A DNA stretch of 64,000 nucleotides, taken from NCBI RefSeq assembly GCF_040359615.1, contig NZ_CP132942.1, positions 1,054,001 through 1,118,000 on the forward strand, read 5' to 3'. This document shows, in pieces, positions 17,432-26,927 of this stretch. Made by a program: the position numbers and the translations under genes. How positions within the stretch are numbered: position 1 is the first letter of the stretch; each line of letters opens with the position of its first letter. The stretch comes from Tunturibacter psychrotolerans. Its GTDB lineage: Bacteria; Acidobacteriota; Terriglobia; Terriglobales; Acidobacteriaceae. The notes beneath the pieces were generated by a model. It worked only from the letters and a program-made list of their open reading frames with translations, had not been told where the DNA came from and ran no database searches.

Positions 17432-19483
17432 TTAGTGGTGCGACAGTTGCAGGATGGGCAGGATGCTGGAGTAGTCGTCGGTCCAGGCACGGAGGCTTGC
17501 GTCTGTGGGGACGGTGCCGGCAACGGCTGCGACCTCGGGCTGATCAAAGAACGCGGTATTCGAGCTGAGCAGAATCCACGTTGCGCGGTAGGCCCCGAGT
17601 GAATCGTCGGGCTGGCTTTCGATCAGCCTGGACTGCATGTTTGCCGCGTCGGCCAGGGCCGCGAGCTCCGGTGGAAGGTTGAGATATTGGTTGGAGACGT
17701 GAAAGGCGATGATGCCGCCCGGCGCGAGGTGTTTTTTGTAGAGCTCGATTGCCTGGATCGTGAGCAGGTGGATGGGAATGGCGTCGCCGGAAAATGCGTC
17801 GATAGCGAGGACGTCGAAGTTCTGCGGGGATTCGCGCGTCAATGAGGTGCGGGCGTCGCCCTCGGCGAATGAGATCTGTGCGGGAGAGTCGCGCAGATAG
17901 GTGAAGAGATTTTGCGCGATGGGACGGACGAGCGGGTTGATCTCGTAGAAGCGAATGCGGTCGTTCGCTGTGCCGTAAGTTGCGATGGTGCCGGTGCCGA
18001 GGCCGATGACGCCGATGTTGCGTGGGCGCGCGTCGCAGCAGTGGTGGAGCGCAACTCCGATACCGGAGTCGTCGGCATAGTAGGTGGTGGGAGTGCGCGT
18101 GAGGCCGGGGGCGAAGAGTTGCGTGCCGTGCTGGATGGTGCCGTTGAGCAGCATGCGCTCGGTGCCGCCGTGGGGGCCGGTGCGTTCCTTCACGCGGATG
18201 CTTCCGTAGAAGTTGCGAACTTCGAGGATGGCCTCGCGGGCGTAGGCGGTGTGCAGCATGATGGTGAAGAAGAGGAGCAGTGCGGTGGCGGTAGACCAGA
18301 GAAGACGCTGCGGCCATCCGTCGTTCCAGGTGACGGCGATGGCGAGGGCGGCAGTGACGAAGAAGGAGATGGCGAGGTCGTAGTTGGCGGAGAAGATGAG
18401 CGCACTGGCTATGCCGATGAAGAAGGTTCCCGCCGCTCCTCCGGCTGCGATTAGCAGGTAGAAGAGCGTTGTTTCCGCGGGGCGCTGAGGGCGGAGAGCG
18501 TAGGTCTCGGCGTGGCAGAAGAGTCCGGCGAGAAAACACTCCGCAAGGAAGAAGAGAATGGCGATGCCGATTGGTAGGCTAACGTCGGTCTTCGAGATGG
18601 CGTAGCCGAGGCTTGCCAGCATGACGACGAGCAAACGCACGACGATGCCGCGGTGATAGAGGGTTGGAAACTCGAACGCAAAGATGAAGGTGAGCAGATA
18701 GGCGGCAAGCGGAAGCATCCAGAGCAGAGGGATCGCTGCGATGTTGACGGTGAGATGGCTGGTGACGGCGCTCAGCTGCATGGCGGCGGCCATGGGGAGG
18801 AGAAACCAGAGCCACTTGGCTCGGCTCGGCGCTTTGGGTGCGGGTTCTGGCTCGTCGGCTGGTGACGAGGCGGGATGGAGTTGGCGTGCGAGGATGGCGC
18901 AGAACACTGCGTAGATAAGGAAGCCAACTGACCAGAGAGTGCGCTGGAGCTTGAGTGTGAGGTGCGGTTCGACCAGGAATGGGTACGAGATGAGTGCGAG
19001 AAGAGAGCCGAAGTTCGAGAGTGCGAAGAGACGATAAGGGATGGTGCCGCCCTTTGTGCGCTGGAACCAGACTTGCAGCAGAGGGCTGGTGGCGCTGAGC
19101 AAGAGGAACGGCAGTCCGATGGTGAAGGCGAGTGTTGCGAAGATCGTGGTGACGGGGTGATCGAAGCCCTGACCGATCTCAGGGGGAAAGATCTTTTGCG
19201 CGATCAGCAAGACGACAGCTGCGGCGAGAGTGACCAGATAGACATGGCGGCGCCAGGTAGTCGCCTGGCAACGGGTGATCCAGTGGGCATAGAGATAGCC
19301 GAGGAGCAGGGTGGTCTGAAAGAAAACCAGGCATGTGAGCCAGACCGCGGAGGAGCCGCCAAGAATGGGCAGCAGTTGTTTTGCGGCCATCGGCTCTACG
19401 AAGAAGAGCAGGAGGGCGCCGAGGAAGATGGTGATGCCGTAGAGCAGGCGTGGGGCTGGCATTTGGTTGTCTGAGTCTCCCAT
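17432..19483 (-). CDS. Membrane-fused spermidine synthase-like protein
   Basis: 683 residues. Residues about 10-410 form some twelve hydrophobic segments resembling an MFS-like domain, and residues about 430-680 form a SAM-binding methyltransferase-fold domain. The latter has G-L-G-T-G-T, F-Y-E-I-N-P, E-G-D-A-R and D-A-F-S-G-D-A-I-P as in SpeE. This fused architecture is common in Acidobacteriota and Proteobacteria, but no member in the window shows which amine is used. An alternative start is M8. Its stop is 40 bases from mutM. Confidence 0.85.
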   Translation of the reverse strand: MGDSDNQMPAPRLLYGITIFLGALLLFFVEPMAAKQLLPILGGSSAVWLTCLVFFQTTLLLGYLYAHWITRCQATTWRRHVYLVTLAAAVVLLIAQKIFPPEIGQGFDHPVTTIFATLAFTIGLPFLLLSATSPLLQVWFQRTKGGTIPYRLFALSNFGSLLALISYPFLVEPHLTLKLQRTLWSVGFLIYAVFCAILARQLHPASSPADEPEPAPKAPSRAKWLWFLLPMAAAMQLSAVTSHLTVNIAAIPLLWMLPLAAYLLTFIFAFEFPTLYHRGIVVRLLVVMLASLGYAISKTDVSLPIGIAILFFLAECFLAGLFCHAETYALRPQRPAETTLFYLLIAAGGAAGTFFIGIASALIFSANYDLAISFFVTAALAIAVTWNDGWPQRLLWSTATALLLFFTIMLHTAYAREAILEVRNFYGSIRVKERTGPHGGTERMLLNGTIQHGTQLFAPGLTRTPTTYYADDSGIGVALHHCCDARPRNIGVIGLGTGTIATYGTANDRIRFYEINPLVRPIAQNLFTYLRDSPAQISFAEGDARTSLTRESPQNFDVLAIDAFSGDAIPIHLLTIQAIELYKKHLAPGGIIAFHVSNQYLNLPPELAALADAANMQSRLIESQPDDSLGAYRATWILLSSNTAFFDQPEVAAVAGTVPTDASLRAWTDDYSSILPILQLSHH

Positions 19484-19757
19484 GATGCGCGGTTTCGGAG
19501 TGGTGTGTTCGTTCTTGATCTTGATCGATCGCGATTCAGTCCACCGGAGCGCAGGAGGAGGATATCGGGAGATTTGTAGCTCGCGCCATCGAAAAGGATA
19601 GGCGGGAGATTTTTGCGAGGACTAAAAAGCCGAGTAGCTGAAACTACTGTCCGGGCCGCGACGTCTTGCTGCTAGAGTGGTGACGCGTCAAATGGCAGGT
19701 TGAGCTTGTAGAAGCTATCTAGCTCATTGATGTTGCGGTAAAGACCTCGAGGTGAGT

Positions 19758-20846
19758 ATGGGTACGCAGAGTCGGGCCACGCTGTTTCTACTGTGCTTTT
19801 TTGGATTTTCTGCCTCGTCATTCGCGCAACACTCGGTGCAGGCACCCCCGCAGGACCAAGTACCCGGGAACGTAACGCCGCTTTCAGAAGCACAGGATTC
19901 TCGCCTTGTGCTGGACGTTGTGGTGGCGGACCGTACGGGAAAACCCCGAACCGGCCTGACTCAAAATGATTTTGTTGTGCGTGACAATGGGCAGCCGCGA
20001 AAGATCCTGTCGTTCCGCGCGGTTGACGGGGTCGCTGAGCCGCCAGTCAAGATCATCCTCATGGTCGATGAGGTGAATACCACCTTCACCCGCGTCGCGT
20101 ATGAGCGTGACCAATTGAGAAAATTTCTGCTGCAGAATGGCGGACAGCTGACGCACCCAGTGTCGCTGGGCTTCTTCACCGACACGGGAACCGAACTGCA
20201 GCCCGACGCCTCGACCGATGGAAAGGCGTTGCTGGCTTCGTTCGATGAACATGAAACCAAGCTGAGAACGATCAGGCGTTCGACGGGCTTTTATGGTGCC
20301 GAAGAGCGCTTCAGTCTTTCGCAGAAGAATCTGGGAATGCTCGCTGCCGCCGAGGCGAGACTGCCGGGGAGAAAGCTTGTGATCTGGATTAGTCCGGGCT
20401 GGCCGATTCTGAGCGGACCAAACATTACACTCACTACGAAACAGGAACAGGGCCTGTTTTCGTCGGTTGTCTGGCTCGCCAATGCGCTCCGTCAGGCTCG
20501 GATTACGCTGTACAGTGTCGACCCGCTTGGGGTGGACGATGCAGCGACGAATCGTCTCACTTATTATGAGGAGTTTTTGAAGCCGCTAGCGACGCCGAAG
20601 AATGCGCAGGCGGGGAATCTATCGTTGCAGGTACTCGCCCGGCAGAGCGGGGGGCAAGCACTGAACTCCAGCAACGACATTACGGAGCTGGTAAACCGCT
20701 GCGTCGCGGATGCCGACGCGTTTTACACCGTGACGATCGACCCAGTGCCCTCTGACCGGCCAAATGAGCTGCACACTGTTGACGTGAAGGTGGAGACGCC
20801 GGGATTGACGGCGCGAACACGGAGCGTGTTTTACGGGCAGCCTTGA
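19758..20846 (+). CDS. Secreted VWA-domain protein of the acidobacterial type (1)
   Basis: 362 residues from ATG 19758 (a GTG six bases earlier is possible; GAGGTGAG fits the ATG). A signal peptide ends at S-S-F-A-Q. Then comes a beta domain V-V-V-A-D-R-T-G-K-P-x-x-G-L-T-x-x-D-F-V-V-R-D-N-G, which is the hallmark of the acidobacterial VWA-related family, and a VWA fold from about residue 95. The metal site is atypical: I-L-M-V-D-E-V-N-T instead of D-x-S-x-S. A second member is at 35644. Partners are unknown. Confidence 0.85.
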   Translation: MGTQSRATLFLLCFFGFSASSFAQHSVQAPPQDQVPGNVTPLSEAQDSRLVLDVVVADRTGKPRTGLTQNDFVVRDNGQPRKILSFRAVDGVAEPPVKIILMVDEVNTTFTRVAYERDQLRKFLLQNGGQLTHPVSLGFFTDTGTELQPDASTDGKALLASFDEHETKLRTIRRSTGFYGAEERFSLSQKNLGMLAAAEARLPGRKLVIWISPGWPILSGPNITLTTKQEQGLFSSVVWLANALRQARITLYSVDPLGVDDAATNRLTYYEEFLKPLATPKNAQAGNLSLQVLARQSGGQALNSSNDITELVNRCVADADAFYTVTIDPVPSDRPNELHTVDVKVETPGLTARTRSVFYGQP

Positions 20847-21000
20847 CCCCCTGTTCGCAGGCGATTTGATTGACAGGCCATGCGTTGGCGGGCGCAGAAC
20901 ACTGAACCCGCGCGACGCTATATGATAGATGTATGTGTGCATTCGCCTGGTGCGGTGCGCGTCTTCCGGCCAACAACCATCCTTGGAGAACACATCCGTC

Positions 21001-22311
21001 GTGAATCAACGCAAATCAGCGGTTATTTTGGGTGCCCAGTGGGGCGATGAGGGCAAAGGCAAGATCGTGGATGTACTGTCGGAGAAATTCTCCGTCGTCG
21101 CCCGCTACGCAGGCGGCCACAATGCCGGCCACACGGTCATCATCAAGGGCAAGAAGTTTGTGCTGCAGCTGATTCCATGCGGTGTTCTGCGCCCGGAGTG
21201 CAAGGGTGTCATCGGCAATGGCGTTGTGCTGGACCCGATGGCTTTTTTGAATGAGGTGAAGAAGCTGAAAGACTCCGGCCTGCCGGTGGATGGGCAGCTC
21301 TTCGTGTCGAATCGCGCGCAGGTGATTCTGCCGTATCACCGGATGATCGAGCTGGCTGCGGAGAATGCGCCGGGGCGGACGAAGATCGGAACGACCAGCC
21401 GCGGCATCGGGCCGGCCTACGAAGACAAGATGCATCGCAGCGGGCTGCGTGTTGTGGATCTGCTGAACTCGGCGCTGTTGCGGACGCACATCGAGAATGC
21501 ATGCCACGAGAAGAACACGATCGCTCACGCTCTGTTCGGCACCGAGCCACTGGACCCCAAAACGATGTACGAGGAATATTCTCGTGCGGCGGAGCAGATC
21601 GCGCCATTTGTGACCGATACGGCGGTGATGCTGAACCACGCGATCGACAACGGCGAAAAGGTGATGTTCGAAGGCGCGCAGGGTGCGTTGCTCGACATCG
21701 ACCACGGAACGTATCCCTTTGTGACCTCTTCGTCCTCTACGGCGGGTGGTGCGGTGACCGGTACTGGAGTTGGTCCGACCAGGATCGGCACCGTGATCGG
21801 AGTCACCAAGGCTTATGTGACGCGAGTGGGCGAAGGGCCGTTCCCGACCGAGATTCACGATTCGACCAGCGATCTGTTGCGCGCCCGTGGGCAGGAGTAT
21901 GGTGCAGTCACGGGGCGTCCGCGACGTTGCGGCTGGCTCGATCTTCCGTTGCTGCGCTACAGCAACATGATCAACGGAACCGAGTGGCTGGTGGTCACAA
22001 AGATGGATGTGATGGACGAGTGCGCCGAGATTCCCGTCTGTACCGGGTACAAGGTTAACGGCAAGCTGACCGACCTGATCCCTGCGGATATGCCGGGTTA
22101 CAACGCGATCGAGCCGATTTACACCAAGTTGAAGGGCTGGAACAGTTCGACAGAGGGGATTACGGAGTTCGACAAGCTGCCGAAGTTGGCTCAGGATTAT
22201 CTGAAATTTATTGAGCAGGAATCCGGCGCGAAGATTGGAATGGTTTCCACAGGCCCAGACCGCGACCAGACGATGACGTTGCCTGCGTTTGAAGATGCGT
22301 TGAAGGCGTAG
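21001..22311 (+). CDS. purA: Adenylosuccinate synthetase
   Basis: 436 residues from GTG 21001; the open frame begins at 20929 but those residues are not family-like. It has G-D-E-G-K-G-K at the N-terminus, N-A-G-H-T, the T-T-x-R-G-I-G-P-A-Y block, F-E-G-A-Q-G and the C-terminal G-P-D-R-x-x-T. It converts IMP and aspartate with GTP to adenylosuccinate. A weak GGAG site lies 12 bases upstream. Confidence 0.96.
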   Translation: MNQRKSAVILGAQWGDEGKGKIVDVLSEKFSVVARYAGGHNAGHTVIIKGKKFVLQLIPCGVLRPECKGVIGNGVVLDPMAFLNEVKKLKDSGLPVDGQLFVSNRAQVILPYHRMIELAAENAPGRTKIGTTSRGIGPAYEDKMHRSGLRVVDLLNSALLRTHIENACHEKNTIAHALFGTEPLDPKTMYEEYSRAAEQIAPFVTDTAVMLNHAIDNGEKVMFEGAQGALLDIDHGTYPFVTSSSSTAGGAVTGTGVGPTRIGTVIGVTKAYVTRVGEGPFPTEIHDSTSDLLRARGQEYGAVTGRPRRCGWLDLPLLRYSNMINGTEWLVVTKMDVMDECAEIPVCTGYKVNGKLTDLIPADMPGYNAIEPIYTKLKGWNSSTEGITEFDKLPKLAQDYLKFIEQESGAKIGMVSTGPDRDQTMTLPAFEDALKA

Positions 22312-22325
22312 AGAAAAGGCGGATT

Positions 22326-22613
22326 ATGCTTAGTTTTACGGTGAGAATGACCTTCGACCAGACCGACCGCGACGAGATTACCGAGATCCTGTGCCACCTG
22401 ACCGCTGCTTCCCGAAAGGAGTCGGGATGCGCGAGCTATATTCCACATCTCGTCGAAGGGGAGGCCTGTACTGTTCTAATCTACGAACAGTACGTCGACG
22501 ACGCGGCGTTGGAGCATCATAGAGGGACACCGCATTTTCATCAGTACGCGGTTGGAGGCCTGTACCAGAAGATGAAAGAGCGTCAGGTCGAAAATCTGAC
22601 GGCTGTTTGTTAG
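22326..22613 (+). CDS. Antibiotic biosynthesis monooxygenase (YgiN-like) fold protein
   Basis: 95 residues, the length of the dimeric ferredoxin-like ABM fold. Typical features are a F-T-V-R start, E-S-G-C-x-x-Y-x-x-H and I-Y-E-Q-Y followed by H-x-x-x-x-H-F. Homologues are quinol monooxygenases or heme/aldehyde enzymes; the substrate is not evident. It starts 15 bases after purA with an AAGGCGGA ribosome site, so it may be cotranscribed with purA. Confidence 0.8.
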   Translation: MLSFTVRMTFDQTDRDEITEILCHLTAASRKESGCASYIPHLVEGEACTVLIYEQYVDDAALEHHRGTPHFHQYAVGGLYQKMKERQVENLTAVC

Positions 22614-22725
22614 AACTTTCTTTGAGGCTCTTTGCGCAGTTTGATCGTCCTATGTGTGGAGTTGCTCGTACGACTTAAGTAGTTTTGACTCAACGCGGTA
22701 AATCGGTCTACCATCCGGTACGCTT

Positions 22726-23304
22726 ATGGGCTTATGTGGTCGTCCAATTCGTAGGTCGCTGGTGGGCTCTGCCGTGTTGCTTGCGGCCATAGTAATGGGA
22801 TGGCCTGCGTCGATCGCATTTGCTCTTCACATGCAGCCTCTGCACGAGAAAAAGCACGACGCCAAGAAGCAGGTCGAAGCGCTTGAAGAGCAGTGGCGGC
22901 AGGCCCAGCTCTCTGGCGACGTCGCCACGATGGATAAGCTCCTCTCCGACGATTACATCGGTATTTCGGTGACCGGACAGGTCAACACCAAGATGCAACA
23001 ACTGGACCGCATGCGGTCTCACAAGTTCGTACTGACCAAGCTTCAACTGGGCGAGATGCAGGTGAAGCTGGTCGGTTCCATCGCGATTGTGACCTCGCGT
23101 GCCGAGGTAGAAGGAACCAATGAAGGCGCGCCGGTTCAGGGAACCTTCCGCTACACGCGCGTCTATCAAAGGCTGCCTTCAGGAGCATGGAAGATCACAA
23201 GCTTCGAAGCAACGCGGGTGCCGGGATCGAGGGAGTCGGGTAATCGCGACGCATCCGGGCCCAAGGCAGCCAGTGGCACGCCTATAACCGGGCCATCGTT
23301 GTAA
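22726..23304 (+). CDS. Exported NTF2-like (DUF4440) protein
   Basis: 192 residues with a signal peptide (R-R then a hydrophobic stretch, cleavage near A-F-A-L-H). Residues about 48-165 form an NTF2-like cone: E-A-L-E-E-Q-W-R-Q-A, L-L-S-D-D-Y-I-G-I-S, then V-Y-Q-R-L-P-S-G-A-W-K-I. The C-terminal 25 residues are Gly/Ser/Pro rich. Family members bind or modify small hydrophobic molecules; no specific role can be given. Confidence 0.75.
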   Translation: MGLCGRPIRRSLVGSAVLLAAIVMGWPASIAFALHMQPLHEKKHDAKKQVEALEEQWRQAQLSGDVATMDKLLSDDYIGISVTGQVNTKMQQLDRMRSHKFVLTKLQLGEMQVKLVGSIAIVTSRAEVEGTNEGAPVQGTFRYTRVYQRLPSGAWKITSFEATRVPGSRESGNRDASGPKAASGTPITGPSL

Positions 23305-23352
23305 TCAACTCATACGTATCATCAATTTTTTCTTGGGCAGGTTAACGAAAAA

Positions 23353-23373
23353 GACCCTGCTCAAGGCAGGGTC
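23353..23373 (-). terminator. Rho-independent terminator
   Basis: GACCCTGC pairs with GCAGGGTC around a five-base loop. On the minus strand the hairpin is followed by TTTTT, so it ends the minus-strand gene that stops at 23413. The plus-strand side has no U-tract. Confidence 0.8.
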
Positions 23374-23412
23374 CATGATGTAGTGCGACTTTGGGGCAGC
23401 TGATGGCTGTCC

Positions 23413-23733
23413 TCAGGCGATTTTGGGTGCGCCGACTGTGGGCAGCTTTGCTTCCCGTGGGGAAGACCCGGGCTCGAGAGAGCTCGCCGCCGGGCGAGGC
23501 AGATTGAGTGCCAGAAGTCTACGGTACAGGGAGCGAGTCGCGCCGGTCAGGCGTGCATCCTCCGATTCGTGAGGAAATAGGGAGATATATTGGCGAGTCG
23601 ATGCTGCGGGTTTGCGAGGTGGAACCGGAATAAGGTGAGGACGACGATCTGGTACGGGCGCACCGCCACTTTCCGGCGAGGGGACGGCGCGAGATCGTAA
23701 GGATGCTGGAAAGGTCTGCGAGAAGCTTGACAT
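23413..23733 (-). CDS. Small basic Pro/Arg/Ser-rich hypothetical protein
   Basis: 106 residues, about a quarter Pro/Arg/Ser, with no signal peptide or membrane segment. No family is recognised. Evidence that it is expressed is contextual: a GAGGG ribosome site seven bases before the ATG, and a clean minus-strand terminator 40 bases past its stop. It lies between two unrelated genes. Confidence 0.5.
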   Translation of the reverse strand: MSSFSQTFPASLRSRAVPSPESGGAPVPDRRPHLIPVPPRKPAASTRQYISLFPHESEDARLTGATRSLYRRLLALNLPRPAASSLEPGSSPREAKLPTVGAPKIA

Positions 23734-23808
23734 GGGGCCCTCGAGAGACTAAAGACGATGCCTTTGTCTATTGTAAGGTTGGATGAAAGGCGAGAATTAT
23801 TAGTTGTA

Positions 23809-24384
23809 TCAATTCTTGAAGACAGCGCGAAGCCTCTCCCACGTCACGTCGAGCGCTTCAGGAAGGACGCGAGTCTCCGCGGTCACCGTCATAAAGTTGG
23901 TATCTCCGCTCCATCGCGGAAGCGCATGAACGTGCATGTGGTCGGCGATGCCGGCACCTGCTGCCTCCCCCAGATTGAGACCCATGTTGATTCCTCCCGG
24001 AAGATAGACCTCCCGAAGAGCCAGCTCAGAACGCTGGGCGAGAGTCATCAACTCATGGGCAACGTCAACTGGAAGCGCCGCCAGCGTATCGAGATGTTGG
24101 TAGGGCAGAAGCAACAGGTGTCCGGTGGAGTAGGGAAAGGCGTTGAGGCAGATAAAGCAGTACTGCCCCCGGTAAACGATGTGGGCAGCCTTTTCGGCGG
24201 TCTCCCGCTCGAGCCCGTGATCGACGGCGTAGTCAACCGCGGCGATCATATTGCAAAAGACGCAGTGTTTGTCCTCCGCCTCGGTGGGTGGCCAGGCGCT
24301 GAGGGCGGCCGGAACCCCGCTTCTGGCCTGGGGATCTGAGCGGGTGATGTAGCTGTAGCGCCAAGGCGTCCAGAGGCGATCCAT
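23809..24384 (-). CDS. HIT-family nucleotide hydrolase/transferase
   Basis: 191 residues from ATG 24384. The start M-D-R-L-W-T-P-W-R-Y is a family hallmark of the larger bacterial HIT proteins; extra residues upstream in frame are not. C-V-F-C near residue 41 begins the zinc/nucleotide-binding part. The catalytic histidine triad is H-M-H-V-H followed by L-P-R-W near residue 155. Likely acts on dinucleoside polyphosphates or adenylylated compounds. Confidence 0.88.
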   Translation of the reverse strand: MDRLWTPWRYSYITRSDPQARSGVPAALSAWPPTEAEDKHCVFCNMIAAVDYAVDHGLERETAEKAAHIVYRGQYCFICLNAFPYSTGHLLLLPYQHLDTLAALPVDVAHELMTLAQRSELALREVYLPGGINMGLNLGEAAGAGIADHMHVHALPRWSGDTNFMTVTAETRVLPEALDVTWERLRAVFKN

Positions 24385-24812
24385 TCGGCGAGTATAGCGC
24401 GGCTTCAAAACGGTTTTAGACACGCCCAAAGCGATCCCACGGAGGACGCGCCTCTTGGAACCTACGTTCTCTGCCACAATTTGCATACTTAGGGGGTTGG
24501 CCTGCATCTAAATATGTACGATCCATGAAAATTTTGTCCGCCTACGAGCATGACATGGTGATGAAAATGCAGGCGCCGAGCCTAGCTTTTGTTGACGTAC
24601 CGTATGCAAAGTTCTATGCTTTAGGAGTGAGCTATTGCGTGTGGGACCCAAGTGCAATAGCTACTTCGCAAGACCTGATTCCTTCCATCCTGCCGAAGCT
24701 GTCGCGGGGATAGAGAAAGCAGCCAGCCTCCCCTCCCGGATTCGCTGATTGCTCCCGCCCAAGCGCCGCTCTAGAGGAAGAAATCTCTTGGATCCCGGAG
24801 TCCGCATTCACC
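24385..24812. other. Intergenic leader region upstream of rpsA
   Basis: 428 bases between the divergent HIT gene and rpsA. A 62-codon open frame at 24525-24713 overlaps the promoter below and shows no recognisable product, so it is not called. The 190 bases between the predicted start of transcription and the rpsA ATG form an unusually long leader, which suits translational control of S1, but no specific structure was resolved by eye. Confidence 0.45.
24592..24620 (+). promoter_or_regulatory. Sigma-70-type promoter upstream of rpsA
   Basis: TTGACG (24592-24597), 17-base spacer, TATGCT (24615-24620). Both boxes differ from consensus by few bases and the spacing is optimal. Transcription would start near 24627. 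Confidence 0.6.
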
Positions 24813-26822
24813 ATGGTAGAAAACCATAATCCTGACCACAACGAGAGCAAACCCCTGACCACCGAAACGGAAGTCCTAGCGCCCGAAGCGACAGCGGCTC
24901 ACACAGACCTGTCTTCTGAATCCACCTCAACCCAACAGCATGAGACCGCCCACGACGCGTCAAGTGTAGCTGCACAGCATGTTGTACCCGCTGCCGCCGC
25001 TCACGAAATTGCAGACCACGGAACCGTAGCAACGGTGACCGCTGCAGCCGACGAGTCTGACGATGATTTGAACTACGACGCAGCTGACTTTGCTGCCGCC
25101 CTTGCGAGTTTTGATCGCGAGCAAGCTGCCGAGTCTGCCGCTGCCCAGAACCTGACCGCAGAAGAGGTCATCGTTACCGGCACCGTCGTCAAGATCACCG
25201 ACAAGCATGTTGTTGTCGACATCGGGCTCAAGTCTGAAGGTCTCATCCCTCTGGAGCAGGTTCTAGACATCAATGGTGTCTCGAAGTTCCAGACCGGTGA
25301 CACTGTTGAAGTTGTGGTAGAGCGCGAAGAAGCCGAAGGCGGTTACCTGGTCAGCTATGACAAGGCTCTCCGTCACAAGGTCTGGGACAAGCTCGAGGCA
25401 GCGGCGAACGACAAGACCCCTGTTAAAGGCATGGTTCTCAGCCGCGTCAAGGGCGGTCTCACCGTCGATATCGGCATCAAGGCGTTCCTGCCTGGCTCTC
25501 AGGTCGAAGTCCGTCCCGTCCGCAATCTCGACGGCTACATAGGCACCGAGATCGAAGTTCGCGTCATCAAGCTGAACAAGAAGCGCGGCAACGTTGTTAT
25601 CAGCCGCAAAGAGCTTCTTGAAGAAGACCAGAACGCCAAGAAGTCTGTCACTCTCGCCACTCTGGAAGAAGGCAGTGTCCTTACTGGCACCGTGAAGAAC
25701 CTCACCGACTACGGCGCATTCGTCGATATGGGCGGCCTCGATGGCCTGCTCCACATCACCGATATGAGCTGGGGTCGCCTCACCCACCCCCGCGACCTCG
25801 TCAATGTTGGCGACGAGATCCAAGTGAAGGTGTTGAAGTTCGACAAGGATAAACAGCGCGTTTCGCTTGGCTTCAAGCAGCTGACGCCTGACCCGTGGCT
25901 CGATGCAACCGAGCGTTACCCGATCGGTGCGCAGGTTCGCGGCCGCGTTCTGTCGGTCACCGACTACGGCGCGTTCGTTGAGCTCGAGCAGGGAATCGAA
26001 GGTCTCGTTCACGTCTCCGAGATGACCTGGTCCAAGCGGATGAAGCATCCGTCGAAGATGGTCAAGCCCGGCGACGAGGTCGACACCATCATCCTCAGCG
26101 TCAACCCGAACGATCGCCGCATTTCGCTCGGCATGAAGCAGCTGCAGGACAATCCCTGGGAGCAGCTCGAAGATAAATACCCGACGGGTGCCATCATCGA
26201 GGGACGCGTTCGCAACCTCACCGACTTTGGTGCCTTCATCGAAATCGAGGATGGCATTGACGGACTCGTTCACGTCTCGAACCTGAGCTGGACCAAGCGC
26301 ATCAAGCATCCTTCGGAAGTCCTGAAGAAGGGCGAGAAGGTTCGTGCGATCGTTCTGGGCGTCGAGCCTGAGAACCGCCGCCTGTCGCTTGGCGTCAAGC
26401 AGCTTCAGCCTGATGTTTGGGATACGTTCTTCGCCCAGCACCGTGTTGGCGATGTCATCAAGGGCAAGATCCTGCGTACGGCTCAGTTCGGTGCCTTCGT
26501 TGAGATTGCGGAAGGAGTCGAGGGCCTCTGCCACGTCTCCGAGGCGATCGATGCCGAGGGTAAGCCAGTCTCGATGGATGTGGACTCGGAGCACGAGTTC
26601 AAGATCGTCAAGATGAACCAGGAAGAGAAGAAGGTCGGTCTCAGCATCCGTGCAGTCGGCGAAGAAGCCAGCCGCGCAGAAGTCGAGAGCTATAAGGAGC
26701 GCGAGAAGTCGCCTAAGGGCAATAACTCGGGTTCGTCTTCGTCTTCATCCTCGGGCAACAGCAGCAGCACCACGCTGGGCGACCTGATCAACTGGAAGCG
26801 CTCTGAGTCTGAGCGCGACTAA
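24813..26822 (+). CDS. rpsA: Ribosomal protein bS1
   Basis: 669 residues, longer than the 557 of E. coli S1. Six S1 domains follow from about residue 115. The first two are divergent, and the later four show the G-x-V...D-Y/F-G-A-F-V/I...G-L-x-H-V-S pattern typical of RNA-binding S1 repeats. The extra length is an N-terminal extension of about 110 residues rich in Ala, Glu, Thr and His, plus a C-terminal Ser-rich linker ending in a G-D-L-I-N-W-K-R segment. It recruits mRNA to the 30S subunit. It has its own promoter and terminator. Confidence 0.95.
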   Translation: MVENHNPDHNESKPLTTETEVLAPEATAAHTDLSSESTSTQQHETAHDASSVAAQHVVPAAAAHEIADHGTVATVTAAADESDDDLNYDAADFAAALASFDREQAAESAAAQNLTAEEVIVTGTVVKITDKHVVVDIGLKSEGLIPLEQVLDINGVSKFQTGDTVEVVVEREEAEGGYLVSYDKALRHKVWDKLEAAANDKTPVKGMVLSRVKGGLTVDIGIKAFLPGSQVEVRPVRNLDGYIGTEIEVRVIKLNKKRGNVVISRKELLEEDQNAKKSVTLATLEEGSVLTGTVKNLTDYGAFVDMGGLDGLLHITDMSWGRLTHPRDLVNVGDEIQVKVLKFDKDKQRVSLGFKQLTPDPWLDATERYPIGAQVRGRVLSVTDYGAFVELEQGIEGLVHVSEMTWSKRMKHPSKMVKPGDEVDTIILSVNPNDRRISLGMKQLQDNPWEQLEDKYPTGAIIEGRVRNLTDFGAFIEIEDGIDGLVHVSNLSWTKRIKHPSEVLKKGEKVRAIVLGVEPENRRLSLGVKQLQPDVWDTFFAQHRVGDVIKGKILRTAQFGAFVEIAEGVEGLCHVSEAIDAEGKPVSMDVDSEHEFKIVKMNQEEKKVGLSIRAVGEEASRAEVESYKEREKSPKGNNSGSSSSSSSGNSSSTTLGDLINWKRSESERD

Positions 26823-26841
26823 GCTCGAAGAAAGCAAAGTA

Positions 26842-26874
26842 AAAGGCCATCCCGGTTCGGGATGGCCTTTTTAC
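26842..26874 (+). terminator. Rho-independent terminator of rpsA
   Basis: A strong hairpin AAAGGCCATCCCG / CGGGATGGCCTTT with a tiny loop, followed by TTTTTAC, 20 bases after the rpsA stop. Confidence 0.92.
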
Positions 26875-26927
26875 TTTATGTATCTTCCAATCTAAAGATA
26901 CTCGGGCAAGACGCTCAGCTAGTTCTT

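Noticed and set aside
24525..24713. 62-codon frame between the HIT gene and rpsA
   Set aside because: Contains the likely rpsA promoter and has no recognisable product or ribosome site.
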